DNA of 34,634 bases from an uncultured Acidobacteriia bacterium (GCA_903929755.1 CAIYVZ010000129.1:1-34634); one strand, 5' to 3'; positions 7,768-16,247 are shown, counted from the first letter of the stretch. The notes: generated from the sequence alone by a model not told the origin. Numbers and translations: made by a program.

Positions 7768-10127
7768 GCGGTATGAACACGATTCCGAAGCAGATTGAAG
7801 CGGCGCTGGTAACCCATCGCAGGGGCTTTCTGAAGAGTGCCGGGATGCTGGCGGTCAGCTTCGGCGCCATTGGTGCCGCCGGAGTTTCAGCGGCGGACGC
7901 GCAGCCCGGGCCAGGACCTTACACCAATCCCGATTTTCACCAGGTGGATTCCTGGATCGTGATCCATGCGGACAACACGGCGACGTTCTCGGTGGGGAAG
8001 ACGGACCTGGGCCAGGGTACGGGAACGAGTTTCCGGCAGTTGATGTCCGACGAACTCGATATCGCGTTTGAGAAGACGACCTGCATTATGGGTCGGACTG
8101 ATACGACGGTGGATCAGGTGGGGTCGGGCGGCTCGACGGCTTTGGAGCGGGATGCGTGGCCGATGCGCCGGGTGGCCGCGGAGGCGCGCCGCGTGCTGCT
8201 GGAGATGGCTTCGAAGAAGTTTGGCGTGCCGGTGGACCAACTGGCGGTGAGCGACGGCGTGGTTACCGTGAGGGGCGACAGTTCAAAGCGCGTCACCTAT
8301 GGAGAGCTGATCGGCGGGAAGCAGTTTAACGTCACGCTGACCGGAAGCAACATCAATGCGGTTACCGGGCAGGCGAGGACGAAGACGCTGCCTGAGTTCA
8401 AGTACACGGGCAAGTCGGTGCAGCGGGATGACATTCCCGGAAAAGTGGACGGCACCACCCAATGGGCCGTTGATGTGAAGCTGCCGGGGATGGTGCATGC
8501 GCGCAACGTGAAGCCTCCGTTTGTGGGCGCGAAACTCACCAGTATTGACGAAGCCTCGGTGAAGAATCTGCCGGGCTTCATCAAAGTGCTGAGCAAGGGC
8601 AACTACGTGGCGGTGGCGTGTGAACGGGAAGAGCAGGCGATAGCGGCTGCCCGTCAGCTGAAAACGACGTGGGCAAAGCCGGCCACAGCTCCGTTTCCGG
8701 CGTCGGAAGATCTGTTCAAATACATGCGGACGGCGACGCCCGCATCCACGATGAGAGCCACGGTTACAGGTAACCCGGACGCTGCCTTTTCAGGCGCGGC
8801 GAAGGTGATTGAAGCGGAGTACGAGGTGCCGTTTCAGGGGCACACTTCGTTTGCCGGCGCGCATGCGATGGCCGACCCTTCGAATGGCCTGATGACGGTC
8901 TATTCGAACGACATGAAGGCTTACGGTTTGCGGAGAAGCGTGGCGACTTTCCTGGGCATGCCGGCGGACCGGGTGCGGGTGATCTGGATGCAGGGCCCGC
9001 AGGGCTTTGGCCGGACCGCGGCAGAGGATGCGGGATGCGAGGCGGCGTGGATCGCGAAGGAACTGGGGCGGCCGGTACGCGTGCAGTGGATGCGGGATGA
9101 GGAGACGGCCTGGGACACGAAGAGTCCGGCGTTCCTGGTGAAGATGCGAGGCGCGCTGGACGCGGCGGGGAACCTGGTCGGCTACGACTATAACGCGCGC
9201 TCATGCGACCACAACCACCTTGGGTATAACGAGCCGGATACAGTCCTGATTGCGCAGCTGATGGGGACGCGAAGAGCCACACCGGCGGCGGGAAGTTCCG
9301 GGTCGCCCTCCGACGAGTACGCTATTCCGAACCGGAAGGAGAGCGGCGATGTGGTCGGGTTACCGGCACTCTGGGAGACGCCGCTGCGGACCGGAAATCT
9401 GCGGGATCCGAATGGCCCGCAGGCGACGTTTGCGTCAGAATCGTTCATCGATGAGGCGGCGGCGGCGGTGAAGGCCGATCCGCTGGAGTTCCGCATGCGA
9501 CTGCTGAAGGCGGACACGAAGGACGGCGCAGAGTTTCGCCGTGCGCGTTCAATTGCGGTCCTGAAAGCGGTGGGGGAGGCCTATGGCTGGGATGCGCGGC
9601 CTTCGCCGAAGCCGGTGGCCAAGGGTGAAATTCTCACCGGGCGCGGTATTGGGTATTCATTCCGGGGGCAGACGATTGCGGCGCAGATTATTGAGGTTGA
9701 GGTGAATCGGCGGACCGGGCATGTTTGGGCGAAGAGGATTGTGTGCGCGCAGGACACGGGGTTGGCGGTGAATCCGGATAACCTTCGCTATACGGTGGAG
9801 TGCGGGCTGCTGCACGGGTTGAGCCGGGCGTTATACGAGGAAGTCCGGTTCGATACGGAGAAGGTGACAAGCAAAGACTGGATTTCGCATCCGACGCTGC
9901 GACACGCGGATGTTCCGGAAAAGCTGGAGGTGGTGCTGGTGAACGGAGATCCAAATCCGGGGCGTCCGGACCTGGCGCCGTACGGCGCTGGCGAGGCTTC
10001 TCTCAAGCCGACGATGGCTGCGCTGGCGAATGCGATTTACGATGCCACAGGGGTTCGTATCCGGAGAATTCCACTGCGCGCGGACCGGGTGCTGGCGGCG
10101 TTAAAAGCGGCGGGCGTTTCCCTTTAG
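7764..10127 (+). CDS. Molybdopterin-binding subunit of a molybdenum hydroxylase (IorB-like), Tat-exported
   Basis: The protein has 787 residues from the ATG that overlaps the upstream stop. A much longer open frame exists upstream but only shadows the small subunit. The N-terminus has THRRGFLKSAGMLAVSF, a Tat signal, so the enzyme is probably assembled with cofactor and exported, carrying the signal-less 2Fe-2S subunit with it. Family features are GKTDLGQGTGTSFRQL, a GPQGFGRTAAEDAG segment, and the C-terminal GAGE whose Glu744 matches the base catalyst of the family. Members hydroxylate aldehydes or N-heteroaromatics using water as oxygen donor. The substrate cannot be read from the sequence. 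A single-polypeptide IorB-type large subunit with no FAD partner suggests transfer to a periplasmic or membrane acceptor. Confidence 0.92.
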   Translation: MSGMNTIPKQIEAALVTHRRGFLKSAGMLAVSFGAIGAAGVSAADAQPGPGPYTNPDFHQVDSWIVIHADNTATFSVGKTDLGQGTGTSFRQLMSDELDIAFEKTTCIMGRTDTTVDQVGSGGSTALERDAWPMRRVAAEARRVLLEMASKKFGVPVDQLAVSDGVVTVRGDSSKRVTYGELIGGKQFNVTLTGSNINAVTGQARTKTLPEFKYTGKSVQRDDIPGKVDGTTQWAVDVKLPGMVHARNVKPPFVGAKLTSIDEASVKNLPGFIKVLSKGNYVAVACEREEQAIAAARQLKTTWAKPATAPFPASEDLFKYMRTATPASTMRATVTGNPDAAFSGAAKVIEAEYEVPFQGHTSFAGAHAMADPSNGLMTVYSNDMKAYGLRRSVATFLGMPADRVRVIWMQGPQGFGRTAAEDAGCEAAWIAKELGRPVRVQWMRDEETAWDTKSPAFLVKMRGALDAAGNLVGYDYNARSCDHNHLGYNEPDTVLIAQLMGTRRATPAAGSSGSPSDEYAIPNRKESGDVVGLPALWETPLRTGNLRDPNGPQATFASESFIDEAAAAVKADPLEFRMRLLKADTKDGAEFRRARSIAVLKAVGEAYGWDARPSPKPVAKGEILTGRGIGYSFRGQTIAAQIIEVEVNRRTGHVWAKRIVCAQDTGLAVNPDNLRYTVECGLLHGLSRALYEEVRFDTEKVTSKDWISHPTLRHADVPEKLEVVLVNGDPNPGRPDLAPYGAGEASLKPTMAALANAIYDATGVRIRRIPLRADRVLAALKAAGVSL

Positions 10128-10352
10128 CAAGATAATACCGGTACGGTGGCGGTGCCGCCTCCGCATGAAGCCCCATTGCCTGCGGTGGACGCGGTTTCGA
10201 GTTTGGTGAGGTTGACCTGGAGCAGAGCCAGGCCATGGGCGGCAGGGTTGAGGTTCTTGTGCAGGTTGTGGTTGTGGTGGTGGTCTGCCCGAAGGCGAGC
10301 TCTGTGGACAACTGTCTTGAGAGCTCGTCAACCCGGGCTTGTATATGGCCGC

Positions 10353-10916
10353 CTAACGACTAGCCGAGGGGTGCTTGCGGAGCATAAACCGGAGGAGCAG
10401 GTCAGCTGATTTCGTGATGCCGATACGGGGTGTGATTTCGATTTCGCGGGTGAGGGGTGCAGGGTTGGTGTGGACGGAGAGGGGTTGGCGGGTGAGGTCG
10501 TGACCGTAAAGCTGGCGGGTGATGTTGAGGGCTCGGGTTAGATTGCCGGGGCCCGCGGCGAGGCGGTGGTCGGGGGTACTGGCCTGGCGGCGGGTTCGCA
10601 TGAGGTCGAGGCCGGTGAGGGGTGCGAGGGCTCGGATGAGAACGCAACCGGGTTGGCCTTCCGGTTCGGCGACGATGTTGAAGCATTCGTGGATGCCGTA
10701 GGAGAGATACACGTAAGCGTGGCCTGGTGGTCCGAAGATGACGCGGGTTCGTTCGGTGAGCCCGGCGGCGGAATGGGCGGCGAGGTCATGATGACCCAGG
10801 TAGGCTTCTGTTTCGATGATCAGGCCGGAGCATTCTCCATGGGTGAGGATTTTGCCGAGGAGGTCGCGGGCGACTTCGACGGTGGGTCGTGCGTAGAAAT
10901 GTCGCGAGAGGATCAT
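10353..10916 (-). CDS. mpg: 3-methyladenine DNA glycosylase (AAG/MPG family)
   Basis: The 187-residue protein excises alkylated purines in base-excision repair. Family residues are clear: LIIETEAYLG contains the catalytic Glu37 and the intercalating Tyr39, followed by RTRVIFGPPGHAYVYLSYG, a CVLIRAL segment and LAAGPGNLTRAL. Length fits bacterial members of about 190-200 residues. The start at 10916 is fixed by the conserved opening ILSRHFYARPTVEVARDLLG; the longer upstream frame runs inside the preceding gene. The ATG overlaps the stop of the receiver-DUF3052 gene (ATGA), so the two are coupled. Little follows the stop: 225 bp separate it from the convergent hydroxylase gene. Confidence 0.95.
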   Translation of the reverse strand: MILSRHFYARPTVEVARDLLGKILTHGECSGLIIETEAYLGHHDLAAHSAAGLTERTRVIFGPPGHAYVYLSYGIHECFNIVAEPEGQPGCVLIRALAPLTGLDLMRTRRQASTPDHRLAAGPGNLTRALNITRQLYGHDLTRQPLSVHTNPAPLTREIEITPRIGITKSADLLLRFMLRKHPSASR

Positions 10917-11671
10917 GCCTGCTTCCTGGTGAAGAGCATACCGCTCCATTCGTTGCTGACGGAACAGATCTTGTAGTCGACGAGACCAGCTTCCCGCGCG
11001 GTTTCGCGGATTGAGTTTTGCGTTATCCCGTTGGTGGAGCCTTTGCGCCAGATGATCCAAAGGCGGGACTGGCCTGCCATTCGCCACATGGGGCGGAGGG
11101 CGGCCAGGAAGGCTTCGGGGTGGTGGATGAACCAGAGAGTGGTGTCGCAGGTTTGGTCGGGGTCTTCAAGGATGTCAGCATTCTCGGGCAGCGTGCCGAG
11201 GGCGGCGAGATAGTTTCGCGGAGGATCAATGACGGCGATGGTTCCGCCGGTATCCAGGCCGAGCTTCTGAGCGGTGGTTCGCTCTTTGTACTCGGACAGA
11301 GTTGGCACAGGCGGCGAGGCAGACGGACGGGCCTGTGCCAGCGCACCCTGAATGTCTTTCATGGCCACGCAATGGGCGTCGGGGATAAGCCGTCGCAGTT
11401 TGGCTATCTTTTCTTCGGCTCCGTTGACGAAGAGCAGGGGAATGTCCCGGAGCGCCTTTGTGGTGCGCAGCCAGTTGGCGACTCCTCCGCCGTGGCTGGG
11501 GAGCCGGGACAGGTCGATCACGATGATGTCGGGCGGGTTGGCGCGGATGGCGCGGCCAAGTTCCGGAATGCTGCCGCAGCCGTCGTATTCGGGTTGGGTT
11601 CCGGCGGCGCGAAGGGCTTCGAGGAGGGGTCCGGCTTCGGCTGGTTTCCAGTGGATGACGCGCACGCGCAT
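10913..11671 (-). CDS. Receiver-like domain fused to DUF3052-like domain
   Basis: The protein has 252 residues. Residues 1-115 have the alternating beta/alpha pattern of a response-regulator receiver, with IIVIDLSRLPSHGG placing a candidate phospho-acceptor at Asp53. The paired acidic residues near the N-terminus that bind magnesium are not evident, so the receiver may be degenerate. From about residue 128 (YKERTTAQKLGLDTGGTIAV) the sequence resembles DUF3052, including LWIIWRKG and a terminal VSNEWSGMLFTRK. DUF3052 has no established function that I know of. No DNA-binding domain is present. Coupling by ATGA to the DNA glycosylase gene suggests a role near alkylation stress or plain co-expression. 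It diverges from the DUF6807 gene across 23 bp. Confidence 0.8.
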   Translation of the reverse strand: MRVRVIHWKPAEAGPLLEALRAAGTQPEYDGCGSIPELGRAIRANPPDIIVIDLSRLPSHGGGVANWLRTTKALRDIPLLFVNGAEEKIAKLRRLIPDAHCVAMKDIQGALAQARPSASPPVPTLSEYKERTTAQKLGLDTGGTIAVIDPPRNYLAALGTLPENADILEDPDQTCDTTLWFIHHPEAFLAALRPMWRMAGQSRLWIIWRKGSTNGITQNSIRETAREAGLVDYKICSVSNEWSGMLFTRKQA

Positions 11672-11694
11672 ACGTTTCGAGAATAATAGAAACC
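11672..11694. promoter_or_regulatory. Very short divergent intergenic gap
   Basis: Only 23 bp separate the start codons of the receiver-DUF3052 gene (minus) and the DUF6807 gene (plus). Both promoters must therefore overlap each other or lie within the opposite coding region, which would couple or antagonise their expression. The gap is AT-rich (GAATAATAGAAACC). No clear operator was seen. Confidence 0.4.
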
Positions 11695-12675
11695 ATGCGA
11701 CGCGTTCTGGTTCTTTCGTTACTGGTGGCGGCGGTATTGCCGACCTCGCTGCCGGCTCAGGTGGTTTTGAAGCAGGGTGACGGGAAGTTGTCCGTCTCTA
11801 TACAAGGGAAGCCGTTTGGCGAGTTGTTCTATGGGCCGGAGACGCGGAAGCCTTACTTTCATCCGCTGCGGTCGGCTTCGGGGAAACAGGTGACTCGCTC
11901 GTTCCCGATGATTTCGGAAGCGGAGGCGAAGGCGGCGGGTGAGTCCGTGGATCATCCGCACCATCAGGGGCTTTCGTTTACTTATGCCGAGGTGAACGGG
12001 TATAACTACTGGGCTTCGGATAAGACACAGATCGATGCAAAGAGCGGGCGGATTCGTTTGAAGCGGGTGGTTTCGGTGAAGGGTGCGACCGCTCGGATGG
12101 AGTTTGAGTGGCTGGATCCGCAGGGTGTGCCGATTCTGCTGGAAGACCGGACGATGACGTTTGGCGGCACGGCTGCGGAGCGCATGGTGGATTTCGATTT
12201 CCGGTTTCAGGCGCTGACGCAGGTTGTGTTCTCGGATACGAAGGAAGGCATGTTCAATCTGCGGGTGGCGTCAGGGCTGGAAGAGCCGCAGCCGAAGGGG
12301 CCGTCTGCTTCTGATGCAAGGCTGCCCAAACGCACGGGTGTCCTGACGAGTTCCGCAGGGTGCCGGACGGAGAAGGAATGCTGGGGTAAGCGAGCAGCGT
12401 GGCTGGACGTGTCGGGCGAAGTTGAGGGCGAGAAGCTGGGGATTGCGATCTTTGATCATCCGCAGAATCCGAAGCACCCGACGTACTGGCACGCTCGCGG
12501 GTATGGTCTATTCTCGGCGAATCCGTTCGGGGTTCGGGACTATACGGGCGACAAGACGCAGGATGGCTCAATGACGCTGAAGCAGGGCGAGGGGATGCGG
12601 TTCCGGTATCGGGTCCTGATCCATCCGGGCGACGCTGTGATCGATGCGGCGTACCGGAAATGGGCCGGACTGTAG
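11695..12675 (+). CDS. Secreted DUF6807 (PmoA-like) family protein
   Basis: The 326-residue protein begins MRRVLVLSLLVAAVLPTSLP, a Sec signal peptide cleaved near AQA/AQV at about residue 22. The body resembles DUF6807, annotated as PmoA-like in many genomes although unrelated in evidence to methane oxidation. Typical traits are the GKPFGELFYGPETRKPYFHP opening, the histidine cluster VDHPHHQGLSFTY and a C-terminal FDHPQNPKHPTYWHARGYG segment. These are beta-rich proteins often found in carbohydrate-utilisation loci of acidobacteria and planctomycetes; a carbohydrate-related role is inferred. It heads a run of four same-strand genes with gaps of 12, 4 and 28 bp. No strong Shine-Dalgarno sequence precedes the ATG. 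Confidence 0.85.
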   Translation: MRRVLVLSLLVAAVLPTSLPAQVVLKQGDGKLSVSIQGKPFGELFYGPETRKPYFHPLRSASGKQVTRSFPMISEAEAKAAGESVDHPHHQGLSFTYAEVNGYNYWASDKTQIDAKSGRIRLKRVVSVKGATARMEFEWLDPQGVPILLEDRTMTFGGTAAERMVDFDFRFQALTQVVFSDTKEGMFNLRVASGLEEPQPKGPSASDARLPKRTGVLTSSAGCRTEKECWGKRAAWLDVSGEVEGEKLGIAIFDHPQNPKHPTYWHARGYGLFSANPFGVRDYTGDKTQDGSMTLKQGEGMRFRYRVLIHPGDAVIDAAYRKWAGL

Positions 12676-12687
12676 AATTACCTGAGC

Positions 12688-13899
12688 ATGTCAAACACTG
12701 GGTCACCAAGCCGTGACCAAACCGCTGCGGTGGCCGCCGGCTTCATTGGCTGGATGCTGGACGCATTTGATTATTTCCTGGTTGTCTATTGCCTGACCGC
12801 GATCGCGAAGGATTTCGGGAAGAGCGACAAGGAGATGGCGCTGGCCATCACGGTGACGCTGGCCTTCCGGCCTTTGGGCGCATTTATCTTCGGCCTGCTG
12901 GCCGATAAGTATGGGCGGCGGATGCCGCTGATGCTGAATCTGATCTTCTACTCGACGATGCAGGTGGCGGCGGCGTTTGCGCCCAACTACACGACGTTTC
13001 TGGTGCTGCGGGCGCTGTTCGGAATCGGCATGGGCGGCGAGTGGGGTGTGGGCGCCTCGCTCACCATGGAGAAGGTCCCGGCGCGCTTGCGCGGGTTGCT
13101 TTCCGGGTTTCTGCAGGAGGGCTACGCGGCGGGGAATCTGCTGGCGGTGGTCTGCTACTTCTTTCTGTTCAAACACTGGGGCTGGCGGCCGCTGTTCCTG
13201 CTGGGAGGGTTCCCGGCTTTGCTGGCGGTGTTCATCCGGTTCCATGTGAAGGAGTCGGAGGTTTGGGAGAAATCGCGCCATACGGACTGGGGATCTTTGG
13301 GGCGCGGGATTTTGGCGAACTGGAAGATCTTCCTGTATCTGGTCCTGTTCATTACGTTCATGAGTTTTGCCTCGCACGGCACGCAGGATATGTACCCGGT
13401 GTTCCTGCAGCGCTACTGGCATCTGGATGGCCCCACGCGTTCGGTAGTGTCGATGATCTCGATGGTGGGCGCGATTTTGGGCGGGGTGGTGTTCGGGTTC
13501 TTCTCTGACAGGCGGGGCCGGCGGCGCGCCGTCGCAATTTCGCTGGGGCTGGCTTGCCTGGCGATTCCGCTGTGGGCACTGGCTCCGAATCTGCCACTGC
13601 TGGTGGTGGGTGGCTTCCTGATGCAGTTCATGGTGCAGGGGGCTTGGGGTGTGGTGCCGGCGCACCTTTCGGAACTGACGCCGAACGCCGTGCGCGGCTT
13701 CGTTCCCGGGTTCGCGTATCAGATGGGTGTGCTGTTTGGCGGGTCGATTGTTTACCTGCAGGCGGCGGTGGCGGAGCATGTTTCTTACGCGAATACGATG
13801 GCGATTACGGCGGGTGTGGTGTTCGTTGGCGCCGCCGTGGTGGCGCTGATGGGGCCGGAAAAGCGCGGAGAGGCGTTCGGGGACGGTAAAATCTCCTAA
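12688..13899 (+). CDS. MFS transporter, sialate/carboxylate:H+ symporter type
   Basis: The 403-residue protein has twelve predicted membrane helices. The family signature GLLADKYGRR lies at residues 69-78 between helices 2 and 3, with a second copy (GFFSDRRGRRRA) after helix 7, as expected from the duplicated fold. The opening GWMLDAFDYFLVVYCL and the segment RALFGIGMGGEWGVG resemble NanT and JEN/lactate transporters in the metabolite:H+ symporter group. It probably imports a small organic acid or sugar acid across the inner membrane. The substrate may be the product handled by its operon partners, but that is inference. The start is 12 bp after the DUF6807 stop. The stop is 4 bp before the next gene. 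Confidence 0.93.
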   Translation: MSNTGSPSRDQTAAVAAGFIGWMLDAFDYFLVVYCLTAIAKDFGKSDKEMALAITVTLAFRPLGAFIFGLLADKYGRRMPLMLNLIFYSTMQVAAAFAPNYTTFLVLRALFGIGMGGEWGVGASLTMEKVPARLRGLLSGFLQEGYAAGNLLAVVCYFFLFKHWGWRPLFLLGGFPALLAVFIRFHVKESEVWEKSRHTDWGSLGRGILANWKIFLYLVLFITFMSFASHGTQDMYPVFLQRYWHLDGPTRSVVSMISMVGAILGGVVFGFFSDRRGRRRAVAISLGLACLAIPLWALAPNLPLLVVGGFLMQFMVQGAWGVVPAHLSELTPNAVRGFVPGFAYQMGVLFGGSIVYLQAAVAEHVSYANTMAITAGVVFVGAAVVALMGPEKRGEAFGDGKIS

Positions 13900-13903
13900 G
13901 AAG

Positions 13904-14617
13904 ATGGCTATCCCGGTAAAAGTTGAATTCGCCCACCAGAAGAAGATTCGTCAGAAGAACAAGGGCTACTACAGGGTCCTGCACTGGCCCATTTGGATCT
14001 GGGTGTTTTTCCTGGCACCTGGGCCGATGGTGTTCGATATTTTCGCGCATGGTCCGAGTGCCGGGAATCTGAGCTGGCTCATCGTGGTGCTGCTGGGTAC
14101 GGGCATTGCCGGCTGGTTTGAGCAACTGCCCGGGGTGGAGCCGAAGCCGTACATCCTGAAGTTCACCGAAGACAGGCCGAATCCGCTGTACAGGAAGATT
14201 TGCTACAGCTTTGCGTGGGCCGATGTACTGACGTTCGCCACGTTGAATCTGGCGGGTTTAGTGGTGGCTGTGTTCACCGGCAAGTGGTATCTGAAGCAGA
14301 TTTTTGACTACGGCTACTTCCCGTTCTACGGCTGCGTTCTGCTGCTGGGGGCGCTCGGGATATTGCCTCGCGTGCGGAAGTCCACGCAGGGTGAGGGCAT
14401 TGAGCGGCGGTATTTTTATGGGTCGGTTTGGGCGGTGACGCTGGCTCAGACCACGCTGATGATTTTGTGGAAGATTCTGCCAAGAACGCATGTGGCGGAT
14501 GTGATTAAGCTGGGTGTTTATGTGGCCGCTTTGGTGGCCTTGGGGCTTTGTGCGTGGATGGGGTTGCTGCCTCGGACTCGTCCGATTTTGCCGGGCGAAG
14601 TTATCGTGGCAGATTGA
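13904..14617 (+). CDS. Six-helix integral membrane protein of unknown function
   Basis: I do not recognise this 237-residue family. A short basic N-terminus with KKIRQKNKGYYR is followed by six hydrophobic segments, near residues 27-50, 56-73, 105-125, 135-155, 172-190 and 200-220. The basic N-terminus suggests a cytoplasmic N-terminal end. No catalytic motif, heme-binding pair of histidines or transporter signature is evident. The tight 4-bp spacing after the transporter gene and 28 bp before the SelA-like gene makes co-transcription very likely. It could be an accessory subunit of the transporter or an electron-transfer anchor, but nothing in the sequence decides this. Confidence 0.85.
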   Translation: MAIPVKVEFAHQKKIRQKNKGYYRVLHWPIWIWVFFLAPGPMVFDIFAHGPSAGNLSWLIVVLLGTGIAGWFEQLPGVEPKPYILKFTEDRPNPLYRKICYSFAWADVLTFATLNLAGLVVAVFTGKWYLKQIFDYGYFPFYGCVLLLGALGILPRVRKSTQGEGIERRYFYGSVWAVTLAQTTLMILWKILPRTHVADVIKLGVYVAALVALGLCAWMGLLPRTRPILPGEVIVAD

Positions 14618-14645
14618 GCCTATAAAACTGCGATAGGATCACAAT

Positions 14646-16247
14646 ATGCGCCAGCTCAAGAACAATGCAGGGATGACTCGCCGTGGGATTCTGGGAAGTT
14701 CGTCCGCCGTTGCCGCGGTGACCGCTATTTGTAGCTCCGGTATCTCGCCGCAGGCTGCGTCCGCTGCCCCGCTGGAAATGGGCGCGAAGTTGTACGAGTC
14801 GATTGGCGTGACGCCGGCGGTGAATTGCCGTGGTACGTTCACGATCATCTCGGGTTCGCAGTCACTGCCGGAAGTGAAGAAGGCCATGGAGCTGGCGTCA
14901 CATTACTACGTCCACATGGACGAGTTGATGGAGGCGGTGGGCAAGCGCCTGGCGGAGTTGACGCGTGCCGAGTGGGGCATGGTCAGCAATGGCTGCGCGG
15001 CGGCGCTGGCGCATGCGACGGCAGCCTGTATCACGGGCGGCGATCCGGAAAAGATGCAGCGGATGCCGGACCTTACCGGGATGAAGAACGAAGTGATTGT
15101 TCCCCGGTACGCGCGCAACGTGTACGACCACGCGGTTCGGATGACGGGCGTGAAGATGGTGGAAGTGGACACGGCGGCGGAGTTCGAAGCGGCTGTGAAT
15201 GAGCGGACCGCGATGGTGATGATCATGTCGGGTCCGGCGGCGGAGAAGGGTGAGTTGTCGATCGCCAACACGGCGAAGCTGGCGCGGAAGCACAATATTC
15301 CGCTGCTGGTGGACGCAGCGGCGGAAGAGATCAAAATTCCGAATATCCATCTGGAAGCGGGCGCGCATCTGGTGGCGTACAGCGGCGGCAAGTGCCTGCG
15401 TGGACCGCAGGCGGGTGGGTTGCTGCTGGGGCAGAAGGATCTGGTGCAGACGGCGTGGGTTTGCAGTGCGCCGCACCATGCGTTCGGGCGTTCCATGAAG
15501 GTGGGCAAGGAAGAGATTATGGGCATGCTGGCCGCTGTGGAGATGTGGGTGAAGCGCGACCATGCGGCGGAGTGGAAAGAGTGGGAGTCGCGGCTGGAGA
15601 CGATTTCTTCAGCGGCGATGAAGGTGCCGGGCGTGACGAAGACGATTCATCAGCCGGAAGACCTCTCAAACCATGCTCCGGTACTGGCTCTCAGCTGGGA
15701 TGCCGCGAAACTGGGGATCACCGGGACTGAAGTGGAAGAACTGCTGGGCAAAGGGTCGCCGCGAATTCTGGTGGCGGGTTCCAGCGGGACTCGGCGGGAA
15801 TTGGCTGCTGGCGGCGCGGTTCGGCCGAGCACGGTGCGGATTATGCCGTACATGATGCAGCCGGGTGATGACAAAATTGCCGCGGCGGCGATTCACAAGA
15901 TCCTGGCGAACCCACCGAAGATTGCCACACCGGCGATTGCTCCGGCGGATGCCACAGTGAGCGGGACGTGGAACGTAGAATTGACGTTCCTGTCAGGCAA
16001 GGCGAAGCACACTCTGACGCTGGAGCAGAATGGCGCGAAGCTGACCGGCAATCATAAAGGCGAGACGATTGGCGGCACCGTGAATGGGTCGGTGGAAGGC
16101 AAGCAGGTTCTGTTTCGCAGCAACCACAAGATTCAGGGCACTTCTCTGGGCTACAACTTTACTGGGACCGTTACAGGTAACACGATCAAGGGCACAGTTG
16201 CCCTGGGCGAGTACGGTAAGGCTGAGTTCACCGCAACTAAAGCGTAG
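14646..16247 (+). CDS. Tat-exported SelA-like PLP enzyme fused to C-terminal beta-rich domain
   Basis: The protein has 533 residues. The N-terminus has MTRRGILGSSSAVAAVTAI (residues 10-28), a twin-arginine signal, so export is predicted. Residues 43-425 form a fold-type I PLP enzyme of the SelA/D-glucosaminate-6-phosphate ammonia-lyase-like group: NGCAAALAHATAACITGG binds cofactor phosphate, Asp223 sits in LLVDAAAE, and YSGGKCLRGPQAGG supplies the Schiff-base Lys249. Residues from about 438 onward are a Gly/Thr-rich antiparallel beta domain opening with SGTWNV, suggestive of a lipocalin-like or carbohydrate-binding sandwich. Canonical SelA is cytoplasmic and decameric, so this is not a selenocysteine gene. 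Substrate is unknown; amino sugars or sugar acids are plausible from the operon. An AGGA lies seven to eight bases before the ATG. Confidence 0.88.
   Translation: MRQLKNNAGMTRRGILGSSSAVAAVTAICSSGISPQAASAAPLEMGAKLYESIGVTPAVNCRGTFTIISGSQSLPEVKKAMELASHYYVHMDELMEAVGKRLAELTRAEWGMVSNGCAAALAHATAACITGGDPEKMQRMPDLTGMKNEVIVPRYARNVYDHAVRMTGVKMVEVDTAAEFEAAVNERTAMVMIMSGPAAEKGELSIANTAKLARKHNIPLLVDAAAEEIKIPNIHLEAGAHLVAYSGGKCLRGPQAGGLLLGQKDLVQTAWVCSAPHHAFGRSMKVGKEEIMGMLAAVEMWVKRDHAAEWKEWESRLETISSAAMKVPGVTKTIHQPEDLSNHAPVLALSWDAAKLGITGTEVEELLGKGSPRILVAGSSGTRRELAAGGAVRPSTVRIMPYMMQPGDDKIAAAAIHKILANPPKIATPAIAPADATVSGTWNVELTFLSGKAKHTLTLEQNGAKLTGNHKGETIGGTVNGSVEGKQVLFRSNHKIQGTSLGYNFTGTVTGNTIKGTVALGEYGKAEFTATKA

Noticed and set aside
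10917-11087. Longer N-terminus for the DNA glycosylase
   Set aside because: The extension reads through the end of the preceding gene and lacks family similarity; conservation starts at 10916.
14646-16247. Selenocysteine synthase (selA)
   Set aside because: The fold is SelA-like, but a Tat signal, an extra C-terminal domain and the absence of selB or a tRNA-Sec gene in the window argue against selenocysteine synthesis.
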